Source of the DNA: an uncultured Acetatifactor sp.
Lineage (GTDB): Bacteria > Bacillota > Clostridia > Lachnospirales > Lachnospiraceae
Direction: 5' to 3'
DNA: 64,000 nucleotides
Assembly: GCA_934426825.1 (NCBI GenBank)
Contig: CAKRYI010000004.1
Coordinates: 1-64,000, forward strand
Below, piece after piece: positions 36,871-45,776 of the stretch. A program made the position numbers and the translations under genes. The notes beneath the pieces are model-generated. The model was not told the DNA's origin, did no database searches, and saw only the letters and a list, made by a program, of their open reading frames with translations. Position 1 is the first letter of the stretch. Each line of letters starts with the position of its first letter.

Positions 36871-37133
36871 CCAAAATAGCAGAAACTGTGTATAGACCTC
36901 CGGCACCTAAAAAGATGTAACAAGTCCGGTAAAAGGGGAGAGGGTTCAAAATTATAGATTATAAAGAAATAATGGATGACATAATTGAAACTAGGGAAAA
37001 AGAAAAGAAGGAAGAGCTACGGATATGGCAGACAAGTAAAAGGTGGATGAATATTTCGTAAATTTTTTGTTGAAGAAAGCAAAACTCCCTCAAATTTTGT
37101 GAAATGTCAAACCATATAATATGTTTTTGCAGC

Positions 37134-37185
37134 TTGACATTGATTTGAACCGTAACGTATAATGTACGCATACCCCTAATGGTAT
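37134..37185 (+). promoter_or_regulatory. csoR promoter and CsoR-type operator
   Basis: TTGACA (37134-37139), 18-base spacer and TATAAT (37158-37163), with the operator ATACCCCTAATGGTAT at 37170-37185 around the expected transcription start. The C/G-tract palindrome is the form used by CsoR/RcnR-family metal sensors and recurs twice before the ATPase remnant. Confidence 0.75.
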
Positions 37186-37198
37186 GGAGGATAGTGTG

Positions 37199-37474
37199 AT
37201 GAAACAGTGTATGGATTCAGATAACCTGCATCGCAGGCTGAAAAAAATTATCGGTCAGGTTCAGGCAATAGACAGAATGGTGGATGAGGATGTCCCCTGT
37301 GAGGATGTTCTGTCCCAGATAAATGCAGCAAAGTCGGCACTGCATAAGTGTGGACAGGTAGTGCTGGAGGGACATATCAGGCACTGTGTCAAGGACGGAA
37401 TTGAGCACGGGGATGCGGACAAAACCATTGAGGATTTTACCAAAGCGGTAGAACGCTTTGCCAATATGGGTTAA
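37199..37474 (+). CDS. csoR: CsoR-family metal-sensing transcriptional repressor
   Basis: A 91-residue all-helical DUF156 protein that releases DNA on binding Cu(I) or a similar metal. The C-H-C ligand set is present: Cys34, His59 and Cys63 in the DVPCED and GHIRHC contexts, the spacing of copper-type CsoR. ATG 37199 has GGAGG upstream. The neighbouring metal ATPase is broken, so the repressor may now control little besides itself. Confidence 0.88.
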   Translation: MKQCMDSDNLHRRLKKIIGQVQAIDRMVDEDVPCEDVLSQINAAKSALHKCGQVVLEGHIRHCVKDGIEHGDADKTIEDFTKAVERFANMG

Positions 37475-37560
37475 TAGAGAGCAGGATGATGCAGAGCAGT
37501 CGGAGAAATTCGGCTGCTCTTTTCTTGTTTTTTATGCTCCTAATGTCATATATTTACAAG

Positions 37561-37611
37561 TTGACAACCCATACCCCTATAGGTATAATAAAACCATACC
37601 AATAGGGGTAT
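37561..37611 (+). promoter_or_regulatory. Promoter with two CsoR-type operators before the P1B ATPase remnant
   Basis: TTGACA (37561-37566), 17-base spacer and TATAAT (37584-37589). One operator ATACCCCTATAGGTAT (37571-37586) fills the spacer and a second, ATACCAATAGGGGTAT (37596-37611), lies just downstream. Both match the csoR promoter site, so the ATPase was CsoR-regulated. Confidence 0.75.
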
Positions 37612-38807
37612 GGAAAGGATTCAGAAGAGAATGCAGAAGTGGATGGAAAAACTGGAACATCTGTTGGAAATCGGTGGAACAAAAAAGGATATTGCATTGC
37701 TGTGTATTTCGGGAGTGGCATTGCTTTTCAGTCTGTTTCATGTGGTGCCGCTACCCTTTGATATTGCATGGGTGGCAATCATTCTGTGTGGTGTTCCTAT
37801 TGTTTTAGAGGCGGTAATCGGTCTTGTCACGGCATTTGACATTAAGGCGGATGTTTTGGTTTCGCTGGCTCTGATTGCTTCTGTCTGTATCGGAAAGGAT
37901 TTTGCAGCCGGAGAGGTTGCTTTTATTATGCAGATAGGAGCCCTGCTGGAGGATTTGACAGTTGCGAAAGCACGGGCGGGAATAGAAAGGCTGGTACATT
38001 TGACCCCGCAAACCGCAAGAGTTTTGAAGGAGGGGGAAGAGAAGATTATCCCCGCAAGTCAGGTATGCGTGGGAGATATTCTCAGAGTGCTTCCCGGTGA
38101 AGGCGTGCCGGTGGACGGAGTCATTCTTTCCGGACAGATTATCCGTGCAGTCACCATATTGGTTGTGTTCTGCCCATGCGCGCTGGTGCTCGCAACACCG
38201 ACGGCAATTATGGCGGCTATCGGAAATGCCACAAAGCACGGATTTCTTGTGAGAGAAGGAGATGCACTGGAACGACTGGCTAAAGTGGGAGTGATTGCCT
38301 TTGACAAGACAGGAACGCTTACCTACGGAATTCCTAAGGTGGTGGCAGTAAAGAGTATATGCGGGAAATATTGCGGAAAGTCTGGGGATTTCAGAAGTTC
38401 ATGCCGGATGTCTGCCCAAGGACAAGCTGGATTACATTGACAGTTGTCAAAAAGCGGGCAGACCGGTCTGCATGATGGGGGACGGAATCAATGACGCCCC
38501 GGCACTGAAAAAGGCAACGGTGGGAATTGCCATGGGCGGTATCGGAAGTGATATTGCGGTGGATGCGGCGGATATTGCGTTAGTGGATGATGAGGTAAAG
38601 GAACTGCCTCATTTGATAGCTCTGTCCAAACGGATGATGACAACCATTAAGCTGAATCTGACTTTTTCCATGTCGCTTAATTTTCTGGCGATTACCCTTG
38701 CCATTATCGGAACGCTGAATCCGGTGGAGGGTGCACTGGTTCATAATGCGGGTTCAGTGCTTGTCATTATCAACTCGGCGCTGTTACTCAAATGGAAAAG
38801 GAAGTAA
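37610..38807 (+). pseudogene. Heavy-metal (probably copper) P1B-type ATPase, decayed by two internal deletions
   Basis: Remnants in two frames. The first (37610-38440) holds the N-terminal spans, part of the actuator domain, then CPCALVLATPTA and the phosphorylation motif DKTGTLT. The text jumps from GVILSG straight to IIRAVTILVVFCPC, so the TGES actuator motif and the following spans are absent. A second loss after VVAVKS removes the nucleotide-binding domain and shifts frame; from about 38363 the reading continues in another frame (AGNIAESLGISEV), through MGDGINDAPALK to a last span. A functional pump needs the missing parts. Partner of CsoR. Confidence 0.85.
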
Positions 38808-38829
38808 TAATCAGGTAGATGAAAGGGAT

Positions 38830-38867
38830 GTATCTTTGCGGGAACATTGCAGGATACTTCTTTTTTT
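38830..38867 (+). terminator. Terminator after the ATPase remnant
   Basis: Stem GTATC...GATAC extended by GC pairs with an internal asymmetry, followed by TTCTTTTTTT. The T-run overlaps the spacer of the next promoter. Confidence 0.6.
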
Positions 38868-38875
38868 GTTATAAT
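38847..38875 (+). promoter_or_regulatory. Promoter of the DUF4015 gene
   Basis: TTGCAG (38847-38852), 17-base spacer, TATAAT (38870-38875), ending 28 bases before the start codon. It is interleaved with the preceding terminator. Confidence 0.6.
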
Positions 38876-38903
38876 GCAGTGCAGAAAAGGATGGATAAAG
38901 GAT

Positions 38904-40283
38904 ATGAGGCATAAGAAAATGTTTATTATCGGAATCGTGTTTGTCGTGGCGGCTGTTTTGGGCGCAGGGGCGATATGGCTTTGGGTGTCGCAGAAAAACA
39001 TGAGTACGGTGACAGACAATGTTTTAGAGGGAACAACCGTATCCGCAGGGAATGCTACAGCCGGGGAAGAGACTTTGTCTGACATCGGTGCGGTTGTAGC
39101 AGCAGTCGGTTCAGAGAAAGACACCACCGGAGATGAAGGTGCTCCCGAAGAGGGAATCACAGGGGAAAGTGTTGCATCCGAAAAAAATGCAGTGGGAGCA
39201 AACACCGTCGCGGCGGAAGCTGCAGTCTCCCAGACTGCTGATGCTACAACGGAGGCAGCCCCCACGGAGAAAACCACGGCCCCCCGCATCCCGGTGAAAG
39301 GAATCTATGTGACAGGGCCTACCGCGGGCAGTCAGGCAATGGATAAACTGCTAACCTTGGTGGACGAGACGGAATTAAATACGATGGTTATCGACGTCAA
39401 GAATGACGAAGGACAGATTACCTATCAGATGGATGCAAAAGCTGTACAGGAGCTGGGAGCCTGTACGGCTTATATCACGGATATGGATGCGCTGATGGCA
39501 AAATTAAAAGAGCATAATGTGTATACCATTGCCCGAATTATTTGTTTTAAAGACCCTTGTCTGGCACAGGGGCGTCCGGAACTGGCATTAAAGAAACCGG
39601 ACGGAACGCCTGTGACGGATGCTTACGGACTGGCATGGGTGAATCCCTGTAAGACAGAGGTTTGGGAGTATCTCACGGAGGTGGCGCTGGCGGCTGCAGC
39701 GGACGGATTTGACGAAATCCAGTACGACTACGTGAGATTCCCCATCGGAAAAGATGCGGATGCCGCCGATTACGGAGTGCCAATGGAGAGCGACACCAAG
39801 CAAAAAACCATAACCGGATTTTTGACCTATGCGGCGGAAAAACTGCACGATAAAGATATTGTGCTGACGGCGGACGTATTTGGAACCATTATCGGAAATG
39901 ACGAGGACGCCGGACGCGTGGGACAGGATTACCGCATTTTGGGAGAAACGGTGGACGTCCTGTGTCCTATGGTGTACCCCTCCCATTATGGAAACGGTGT
40001 GTTCGGATATAATGTGCCGGATGCGGAGCCTTACGGAACGGTCTATGAGGCACTAAAAGATTCCGTGGAGGCGCTGGAGCCTTGCAAGGAGCAGGAGCGT
40101 GCCGTGGTCAGACCATGGCTGCAGGCGTTTACTGCCACATGGGTGGACGGGCATATCAGCTACGGCGGAGAACAAATCAGACAGCAGATACAGGCTGTTT
40201 ATGACGCAGGTTATGAGGAATGGATTTTGTGGAACGCCGCAAACCGCTATTCTGCGGACGGTCTTTTGACGGAACAGGAGTAA
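38904..40283 (+). CDS. Exported/anchored putative glycoside hydrolase (DUF4015)
   Basis: A 459-residue protein. A hydrophobic N-terminal anchor (about residues 7-28) is followed by a low-complexity Ala/Glu/Thr-rich linker to about residue 130, then a TIM-barrel-like DUF4015 domain beginning VKGIYVTGPTAG and including MVIDVKNDEGQITY and DEIQYDYVRFP. Related proteins are putative carbohydrate-active enzymes at the cell surface; activity is unproven. ATG 38904 has AAAGGA upstream. The next gene begins 4 bases after its stop. Confidence 0.78.
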   Translation: MRHKKMFIIGIVFVVAAVLGAGAIWLWVSQKNMSTVTDNVLEGTTVSAGNATAGEETLSDIGAVVAAVGSEKDTTGDEGAPEEGITGESVASEKNAVGANTVAAEAAVSQTADATTEAAPTEKTTAPRIPVKGIYVTGPTAGSQAMDKLLTLVDETELNTMVIDVKNDEGQITYQMDAKAVQELGACTAYITDMDALMAKLKEHNVYTIARIICFKDPCLAQGRPELALKKPDGTPVTDAYGLAWVNPCKTEVWEYLTEVALAAAADGFDEIQYDYVRFPIGKDADAADYGVPMESDTKQKTITGFLTYAAEKLHDKDIVLTADVFGTIIGNDEDAGRVGQDYRILGETVDVLCPMVYPSHYGNGVFGYNVPDAEPYGTVYEALKDSVEALEPCKEQERAVVRPWLQAFTATWVDGHISYGGEQIRQQIQAVYDAGYEEWILWNAANRYSADGLLTEQE

Positions 40284-40287
40284 ATTC

Positions 40288-41487
40288 ATGCAATATAGAA
40301 AACCGGAGTATTACGATACCTTCCGCTGTGCCGCAGGGCAATGCCCGGATACCTGCTGCGCCGGATGGCAGATTGCCATCGATGAGGATTCGCTGGAAAA
40401 ATACGGTGCGCTTAAGGGGACTTTCCGCAACCGGCTTGTCAACGGAATCGACTGGATGGAGGGCTGTTTTTTTCAATACAAGGGCAAGTGCAGTCTTTTG
40501 AATGATGAAAAATTATGTGATTTGGTGATAGAGTGCGGAGAGGATTTTCTGTGTGAAACCTGTGCGCAGTATCCCCGCCATGTGGAGGAATTTAAAGGTG
40601 TGCGGGAGTGGACGCTTTCTTTGTCCTGTCCGGTGGCGGCGCAGATGATACTGGAGCAGGAAAAAAAGGTGCGCATCTTGGAGGAAACGGATGATTCAGA
40701 GGACCCGTTTCTGGAGGAATTTGAAGAGTTTGACGATGAACTGATGAATTGGCTGGAAACGGCGAGAGCGGAACTTTTGAAAAGAGCGCAGGACAGGACA
40801 AAGCCAGTAGAGGAGCGCATGGCATCGATTCTGGAACTGGCTCAGAAAATGCAGGATGAGCGGGATGCGGGGGGATGCGGAGACGTTTTTCATGCGGAAA
40901 ATTCCAAAGCGGAGCAGGAGTGGGAACAACAGAGGGAACGCTCACAAGGGCATGAATTGGTGTGCCGTGTTGAGAAAAGGAAAGAACAGGAGAACGATGT
41001 GCCGGAAAGTGAGGTATGGGAGCAGGCACGATTTACACATCTGCAGCACCAGTTTGCCATATTTGACAAGCTCATGTGTCTGCGGGACGAGTGGCAGCAG
41101 ATAACGGAGAGTGCGGCGAAGGAACTGTTTCGGGATTATGGGACTTACAGCCGGATTCGCAAGGAATTTCAAAAAGCATATGCCTCCGGCACAGAACAGT
41201 ATGCAATCTGGGAAAACATGCGGGAGAATTTACTGGTATTTTTCCTCTTTACCTATTTTTGCGGGGCGGTCTACGACGATTGCGTGTACAGCAAAGCGGC
41301 GCTCAGTGTTTTTTCCGTAATATTTGTCAGTGAATTTGTAATGTGCAGGTGGTATCTTGCCGATAACTATATTGATAAGCAGGAGTTTGTCAATATGGCG
41401 TACCGGTATGCCAGAGAGATAGAACATTCCGATTATAATTTAGACACGTTGGAAGAATGGCTGATGGAGAATCCCATCAACCTGTGA
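40288..41487 (+). CDS. FliB-like flagellin lysine N-methylase family protein
   Basis: A 399-residue protein with the Cys-rich N-terminus of the FliB family (CAAGQCPDTCCAGW, then CSLL, CDLVIECGEDFLCETCAQYPR), which may bind an iron-sulfur cluster. FliB methylates lysines of flagellin in Salmonella. No flagellar gene is in this window, so the target here is unknown and may not be flagellin. A central Glu/Arg-rich region (about 130-240) is unusually charged. It lies between an exported putative glycosidase and an exported transglutaminase-like protein. Confidence 0.72.
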   Translation: MQYRKPEYYDTFRCAAGQCPDTCCAGWQIAIDEDSLEKYGALKGTFRNRLVNGIDWMEGCFFQYKGKCSLLNDEKLCDLVIECGEDFLCETCAQYPRHVEEFKGVREWTLSLSCPVAAQMILEQEKKVRILEETDDSEDPFLEEFEEFDDELMNWLETARAELLKRAQDRTKPVEERMASILELAQKMQDERDAGGCGDVFHAENSKAEQEWEQQRERSQGHELVCRVEKRKEQENDVPESEVWEQARFTHLQHQFAIFDKLMCLRDEWQQITESAAKELFRDYGTYSRIRKEFQKAYASGTEQYAIWENMRENLLVFFLFTYFCGAVYDDCVYSKAALSVFSVIFVSEFVMCRWYLADNYIDKQEFVNMAYRYAREIEHSDYNLDTLEEWLMENPINL

Positions 41488-41497
41488 GGAACAGAGA

Positions 41498-43042
41498 TTG
41501 AAAATTGTTAAGGCAGTCATAAACGGAATACTTGTGATATTGATACTGATGTGTGCATTTGTGCTTGTGTGTGCGTTCAACCCTTCGTTGACGAATACGC
41601 TTAAGGAAAAAGTGGCGGCAAACAGCACGACGGAATCCGACTCTGCGCAGAGTTCACAGAAGCCTCAGAATAAGGACACCGGATATGTGGCGCCTTCTCA
41701 GGACGAGGTGGCATCACCGGAGGCAGTGCAGGGCAGAAACGGTTATCAGCCCATTGCAGAGAACGGTGAGCAGATTGCCGATGAGGACGCACAGATTCTT
41801 CAGGGGGAATTACAGCCCGGAGAAATCGGTGAGGAATACAGTTTTGACGGGGAAATGTATCCCTATTACAATATGCTGGACGGAACGCTGCAGACTCTGT
41901 ACCGGCAGATTTATGCCAATTCACTGAATCTGAACGCGTCTTTTGCACCGGTGACGGACGTAACCGTGGAGCAGGCGACCAAGACTTTTGAGGCAGTGTA
42001 CAACGACCACCCGGAGCTTTTCTGGCTGGACAGCGGATATTCCTGTAAGTATCTGAGAAGCGGCAAATGTATTGAAATCACCATTGCATACAATGCGACG
42101 AGTACGAGACTGGATGCGGCAAAGGCGGAATTTGATTCCGAAGCACAGGCAATTCTTGTGGGTGCCGGCAATCTTGGCACGGATTCCGAGAAGGAAAAGT
42201 ATGTCCATGACGCCCTGATGCAGCAGGTGGAATACGACACCTCTGCGGCCATGAATCAGAGTGCCTACAGTGCGATGGTGAACGGAAAAAGTGTCTGCGC
42301 CGGATATGCGAGGGCATTTCAGTACCTTATGATGAAGCTGGGTGTTCCCTGTTATTACTGTACCGGTTATTCCGGAGAAAATCATGCGTGGAATATCATT
42401 AAAATTGACGGAAAATATTACAACGTGGATGTGACTTGGGACGATACGGACCCGTCCACCTACGATTACTACAATAAATCGGACAGAGAGTATGCGAATA
42501 CCCATATGCGTACAAGTCTTTCCGTTTATCTGCCTGCCTGCACGGACGACAACAGTGCGGATAACGGTATGGGAAACAACACGAATAATGGTGCGGTGGA
42601 AATTGTGAATCCGGACGACGGGACGCCCACAGAGAGTTCCGACAGTCTGATTAACGACAATCCGCAAAAACCGCTCACATGGTCGGACTATGTTGCCGAA
42701 AATAATGGCACGGGCAGTCAGGATGAAACACAGGATTCTTCGCTTGAGAGAGCAGGTCTGACCGCGGATATGGTCATGAACACTTTGGACGAGTATTACG
42801 CAGACTGTCTGGAACAAATGAAAAAAGCGGGAACCGGTCAACAACAGTTTGTCAACGTGATTCCTGCTTCCTTATGGCCTACTGTGGAAAAAGTATACAG
42901 CGACGGCAGTTATTGGAACGGCTATGTAAATGCTGCATTGAAAGAACTGGGAATGCAGAACTTTGCGATACAGTTACAGGCAGAAAGATTGGACGGCGGG
43001 TACTACCGCCTGTACCACAATATTTCTACTTGGCAGCAATAA
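41498..43042 (+). CDS. Membrane-anchored transglutaminase-like protein
   Basis: A 514-residue protein with an N-terminal signal anchor (about 8-30), a polar Ser/Gln/Glu-rich linker and a transglutaminase-like core near residues 220-325: Cys in GKSVCAGYARAFQ, His in NHAWNIIKIDGKYYNVD and Asp in VDVTWDD form the Cys-His-Asp triad. A 100-residue Asn/Asp-rich stretch leads to a C-terminal domain. It probably acts on extracellular proteins or peptides. The start is TTG with AGGA upstream. A shorter relative lies at 59002. Its end overlaps the convergent DtxR gene by 17 bases. Confidence 0.82.
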   Translation: MKIVKAVINGILVILILMCAFVLVCAFNPSLTNTLKEKVAANSTTESDSAQSSQKPQNKDTGYVAPSQDEVASPEAVQGRNGYQPIAENGEQIADEDAQILQGELQPGEIGEEYSFDGEMYPYYNMLDGTLQTLYRQIYANSLNLNASFAPVTDVTVEQATKTFEAVYNDHPELFWLDSGYSCKYLRSGKCIEITIAYNATSTRLDAAKAEFDSEAQAILVGAGNLGTDSEKEKYVHDALMQQVEYDTSAAMNQSAYSAMVNGKSVCAGYARAFQYLMMKLGVPCYYCTGYSGENHAWNIIKIDGKYYNVDVTWDDTDPSTYDYYNKSDREYANTHMRTSLSVYLPACTDDNSADNGMGNNTNNGAVEIVNPDDGTPTESSDSLINDNPQKPLTWSDYVAENNGTGSQDETQDSSLERAGLTADMVMNTLDEYYADCLEQMKKAGTGQQQFVNVIPASLWPTVEKVYSDGSYWNGYVNAALKELGMQNFAIQLQAERLDGGYYRLYHNISTWQQ

Positions 43043-43391
43043 ATTTTTTGATAGCCTCAAAACTTTCCTTGCTGATATCATGCTCGATACGACAGGCGTC
43101 CTCAACGGCAATCTGTTTGTCAACCCCTAAACGCTCCAGCCATGAGGACAGCACTTCGTGCCGCTCGTAAATCATTTCCGCAATTTCACGACCGGAATCG
43201 GTGAGGTAAATAAATCCCTCGCTGGTTACGGTTATCTGGTTTTTCTCCCGCAGATTTTTCATGGCGACACTGACGCTGGATTTTTTAAAACCCAGCTCGG
43301 TTGCAATATCCACGGAGCGAACCACGGGGCGTGTCTTGCTCAATACAAGAATGGTTTCTAAATAGTTTTCTGCAGATTCATTTACCTTCAT
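43026..43391 (-). CDS. DtxR/MntR family metal-dependent transcriptional regulator (iron-type ligands)
   Basis: A 121-residue regulator: winged HTH (RSVDIATELGFKKSSVSVAMKNLREK) and a dimerisation/metal domain with YERHEVL and EDACRIEHDIS. The Cys in ACRIEH occupies the place of DtxR/IdeR Cys102, where manganese-type MntR has Glu, so iron sensing is favoured. No SH3-like third domain is present. Its target could include the FeoB-associated gene at 47492, whose promoter has a matching palindrome; this is inference. Confidence 0.88.
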   Translation of the reverse strand: MKVNESAENYLETILVLSKTRPVVRSVDIATELGFKKSSVSVAMKNLREKNQITVTSEGFIYLTDSGREIAEMIYERHEVLSSWLERLGVDKQIAVEDACRIEHDISKESFEAIKKFIAAK

Positions 43392-43484
43392 CGTAATAAC
43401 AGCCTTTCTGAATATATCTATTTTACATTCCTATTATTGGAAAATTTGTACTATTTCCAGTATAGCACAAACAGCCATAATTTT

Positions 43485-44336
43485 CTATCTTTTTATATCC
43501 ACAGTTTTTGCAAAAAAATCCTCAATAAGTGTGATACATTTTTGCACGTTCTGGGGCAAATATCCTGTCCGCCAGCCGAGATAGACATATCTTTTTAAAG
43601 GAAAATCAATTACCGGGCGCAAGGCAAGCATCCCTTCTGCAAAATCAATTCCCCAGGTCTTTTCCGGAATAAAGGCGATTCCTAAATTCCGGCACAGCAT
43701 GCGTCTTAAAATATCGGGATTGTCCAACTGGATTGCATGGGATAACCGGATTTCCTTTGTTCTGCATTGTTCTTCCAGTATTTGCTGTAAAGACCACGAA
43801 GAATTCAAACATATAAAATCTTCGTTTACTAAATCGGTCAGGAAAATCTCTTTTTTCTGAAGGAGTGGATGACCTTTAGGAAGCGCTAACAGAATTTGTT
43901 CTTCCAGCAAAAGCCGAGTGTCTGCTTTTTTCGATAATTCGGAGGAGGCGTAAAGCTGAATATCCGCCTCTGCGTCCACCGGAATATCGGGACTACGCTG
44001 CGAGACGCCAAGCTGCACATCCGGGAGGGATTTTTTTAAGTAGGAAGTAATCTCCGGCAAATACAGGGAGGCGCACTGCATATCCAGTTTTACGGTGTTT
44101 TGATATTTCTGATTCCGTTCGGCTATCTGCGTAAGCATGCTTGTATAGTCCTGAGTCAGTTTTTCTGCAAATACCAAAAAAATTTCCCCGTTTCCATTGA
44201 GACGGATATTCCTTCCCGTGCGGTCAAACAGGGGATACCCCAATTCCTTTTCGAGATGTTGTATGGTCTGGCTTAAGGAGGACTGGGAAATAAACAAAAG
44301 CTGCGCCGACTGCGAAATGTTCTGTTTTTGTGTCAC
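43485..44336 (-). CDS. LysR family regulator lacking the first DNA-binding helix
   Basis: The frame of 283 residues starts with GTG directly at KQNISQSAQLLFISQSSLSQTI, so the recognition helices remain, but the usual first 10-15 residues (helix 1) are gone; a stop codon lies 5 codons upstream. The effector-binding domain (about 85-283) looks intact. Just beyond its 5' end, on the other strand, begins a truncated AEC transporter. The pair would normally be divergent with an intact spacer. A deletion that removed both 5' ends is the simplest explanation, so the product is probably non-functional. Confidence 0.72.
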   Translation of the reverse strand: MTQKQNISQSAQLLFISQSSLSQTIQHLEKELGYPLFDRTGRNIRLNGNGEIFLVFAEKLTQDYTSMLTQIAERNQKYQNTVKLDMQCASLYLPEITSYLKKSLPDVQLGVSQRSPDIPVDAEADIQLYASSELSKKADTRLLLEEQILLALPKGHPLLQKKEIFLTDLVNEDFICLNSSWSLQQILEEQCRTKEIRLSHAIQLDNPDILRRMLCRNLGIAFIPEKTWGIDFAEGMLALRPVIDFPLKRYVYLGWRTGYLPQNVQKCITLIEDFFAKTVDIKR

Positions 44337-44338
44337 GA

Positions 44339-44904
44339 AAACTTTTTTTCAAAAACCCTATTGGACATTTTGCGGCGGCATTCTCCAATCCGGGATTTTT
44401 CGGGATTCCGCTCATTGCGGCTACGTTGGGGGCAGATAGTGTTTTTTATATTGCCCCTTTCATTGCCTGCCTGAATCTTTTATAATGGACATATGGAGTA
44501 GCGGTATTAAAGAATGAGAGGGTAAAACCGGATTTCCTGAAAATAATGAAATCACCGTTTATGGTGAGTTTTATTTGGGGAATGATTCTGTTTTTGACTT
44601 CTGTTCCGGTACCGGATGTGCTTGAGTCGGTGATTTCGACCTGCGCCGGTTTAAATACGCCGGTTGCAATGATAGTATTGGGTATTTATCTTGCAAAGGT
44701 AAATGTATTTTCCATGATAAAGTAAAAGGAGTTTTACCAAATCTCTTTTGTGCGGCAGCGTGCCCTGTTGGCTCCAATGTGGCGGTGTATGCGCAATTAC
44801 ATAGAAAAAATTATCTTTACGCAGTGCAGACGGTAGTGCTGTCAACACTCCTTTCTATGGTAACGATACCCCTGTGGTGTTTTATGCTTCAGTATATCTG
44901 GTAA
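44339..44904 (+). pseudogene. AEC (auxin efflux carrier) family transporter remnant
   Basis: Translation from 44354 reads NPIGHFAAAFSNPGFFGIPLI and onward, typical of the middle of AEC permeases, but the N-terminal third is missing. A TAA at 44480-44482 replaces a Gln codon (family text L-Q-W-T-Y-G). The frame continues through FLKIMKSPFMVSFIWG to another stop after about 80 codons. The C-terminal part follows in a different frame from about 44749 (CPVGSNVAVYAQLH ... VTIPLWCFMLQYIW) and ends at 44904. Thus there is a 5' truncation, a nonsense change and an internal deletion. Its divergent neighbour LysR gene was probably its regulator. Confidence 0.82.
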
Positions 44905-45024
44905 AGATTGAAAAATAAAATTTTTCAATCACGAGATTTGTGTCTGCGCGCACTTGACACAAACTCGCTATGCGCAAAGAACGTGCGCAGAAATGTGGAA
45001 AAAATGAAAAAGGAGAAACGGAAT

Positions 45025-45669
45025 ATGGAAAAAGAAGCGTGGCGACTGGAAAAAGAACAAATGGTGAGGGATTTTCATGTGAAAAACAAGAGTGCGGTAA
45101 AGGGACAGATTGTGTTTACCGGTTCTTCCCTGATGGAAATGTTCCCGATTGAGGAATGGGTAAAGGAGAGCGGACCTGATGCTCCGATTATATATAACCG
45201 CGGAGTGGGAGGTTATCGCACTACGGACCTGTTGCCTATTCTGGATGCCTGCGTGTTTGAATTAAAACCGCGCAAGGTGTTTATCAATATCGGAACCAAT
45301 GATTTGAGCGACAGCAGTATTCCCTTGGAGACTGTCATGGAAAACTATGACAAAATTATCACACAGATAGAAGAGAAACTGCCCGGAATAGTAATCTATA
45401 TGATGGCATACTACCCAATCAATTACGAGGCGGCTGCGGAAGAAATGAAGCCCTGTCTGTTAATCCGTACAAACGAAAAAATAAACAGGGCAAATGAACT
45501 TGTGGCCGGACTTGCTGAAAAACACAATCAGCGTTTTATCAATGTCAACGCACCGCTTACGGATACTCAGGGACGTTTGAAAGCAGAGTATACCATTGAA
45601 GGCATGCACATCCGTCCGGAAGGTTATCGTGCGATTTTTGACGATGTAATGAAATATGTGATGGAATAA
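45025..45669 (+). CDS. SGNH/GDSL-type hydrolase
   Basis: A 214-residue cytosolic esterase-like protein. Block I GSSLMEMF has the Ser nucleophile, the GVGGYRTTDLLP and NIGTNDLSD segments give the oxyanion Gly and Asn, and GMHIRPEGYRAIFDD gives the catalytic Asp/His. Substrates in this family are acyl or acetyl esters. ATG 45025 follows AAGGAG; an open frame begins at 44908 but has no ribosome site. Just upstream, 44938-44990 contains small inverted repeats (TTGTGTC/GACACAA and CTGCGC/GTGCGCAG). Confidence 0.83.
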   Translation: MEKEAWRLEKEQMVRDFHVKNKSAVKGQIVFTGSSLMEMFPIEEWVKESGPDAPIIYNRGVGGYRTTDLLPILDACVFELKPRKVFINIGTNDLSDSSIPLETVMENYDKIITQIEEKLPGIVIYMMAYYPINYEAAAEEMKPCLLIRTNEKINRANELVAGLAEKHNQRFINVNAPLTDTQGRLKAEYTIEGMHIRPEGYRAIFDDVMKYVME

Positions 45670-45776
45670 AGAAGTGATACCGCAGACAAAAAAATAAAAT
45701 TTTGTTGTTTTTCCAACATACAGAATTTGAAACTTCCTCTATACTGAGCCCATGACAGAGCAAAAAGGAGGAAGCT

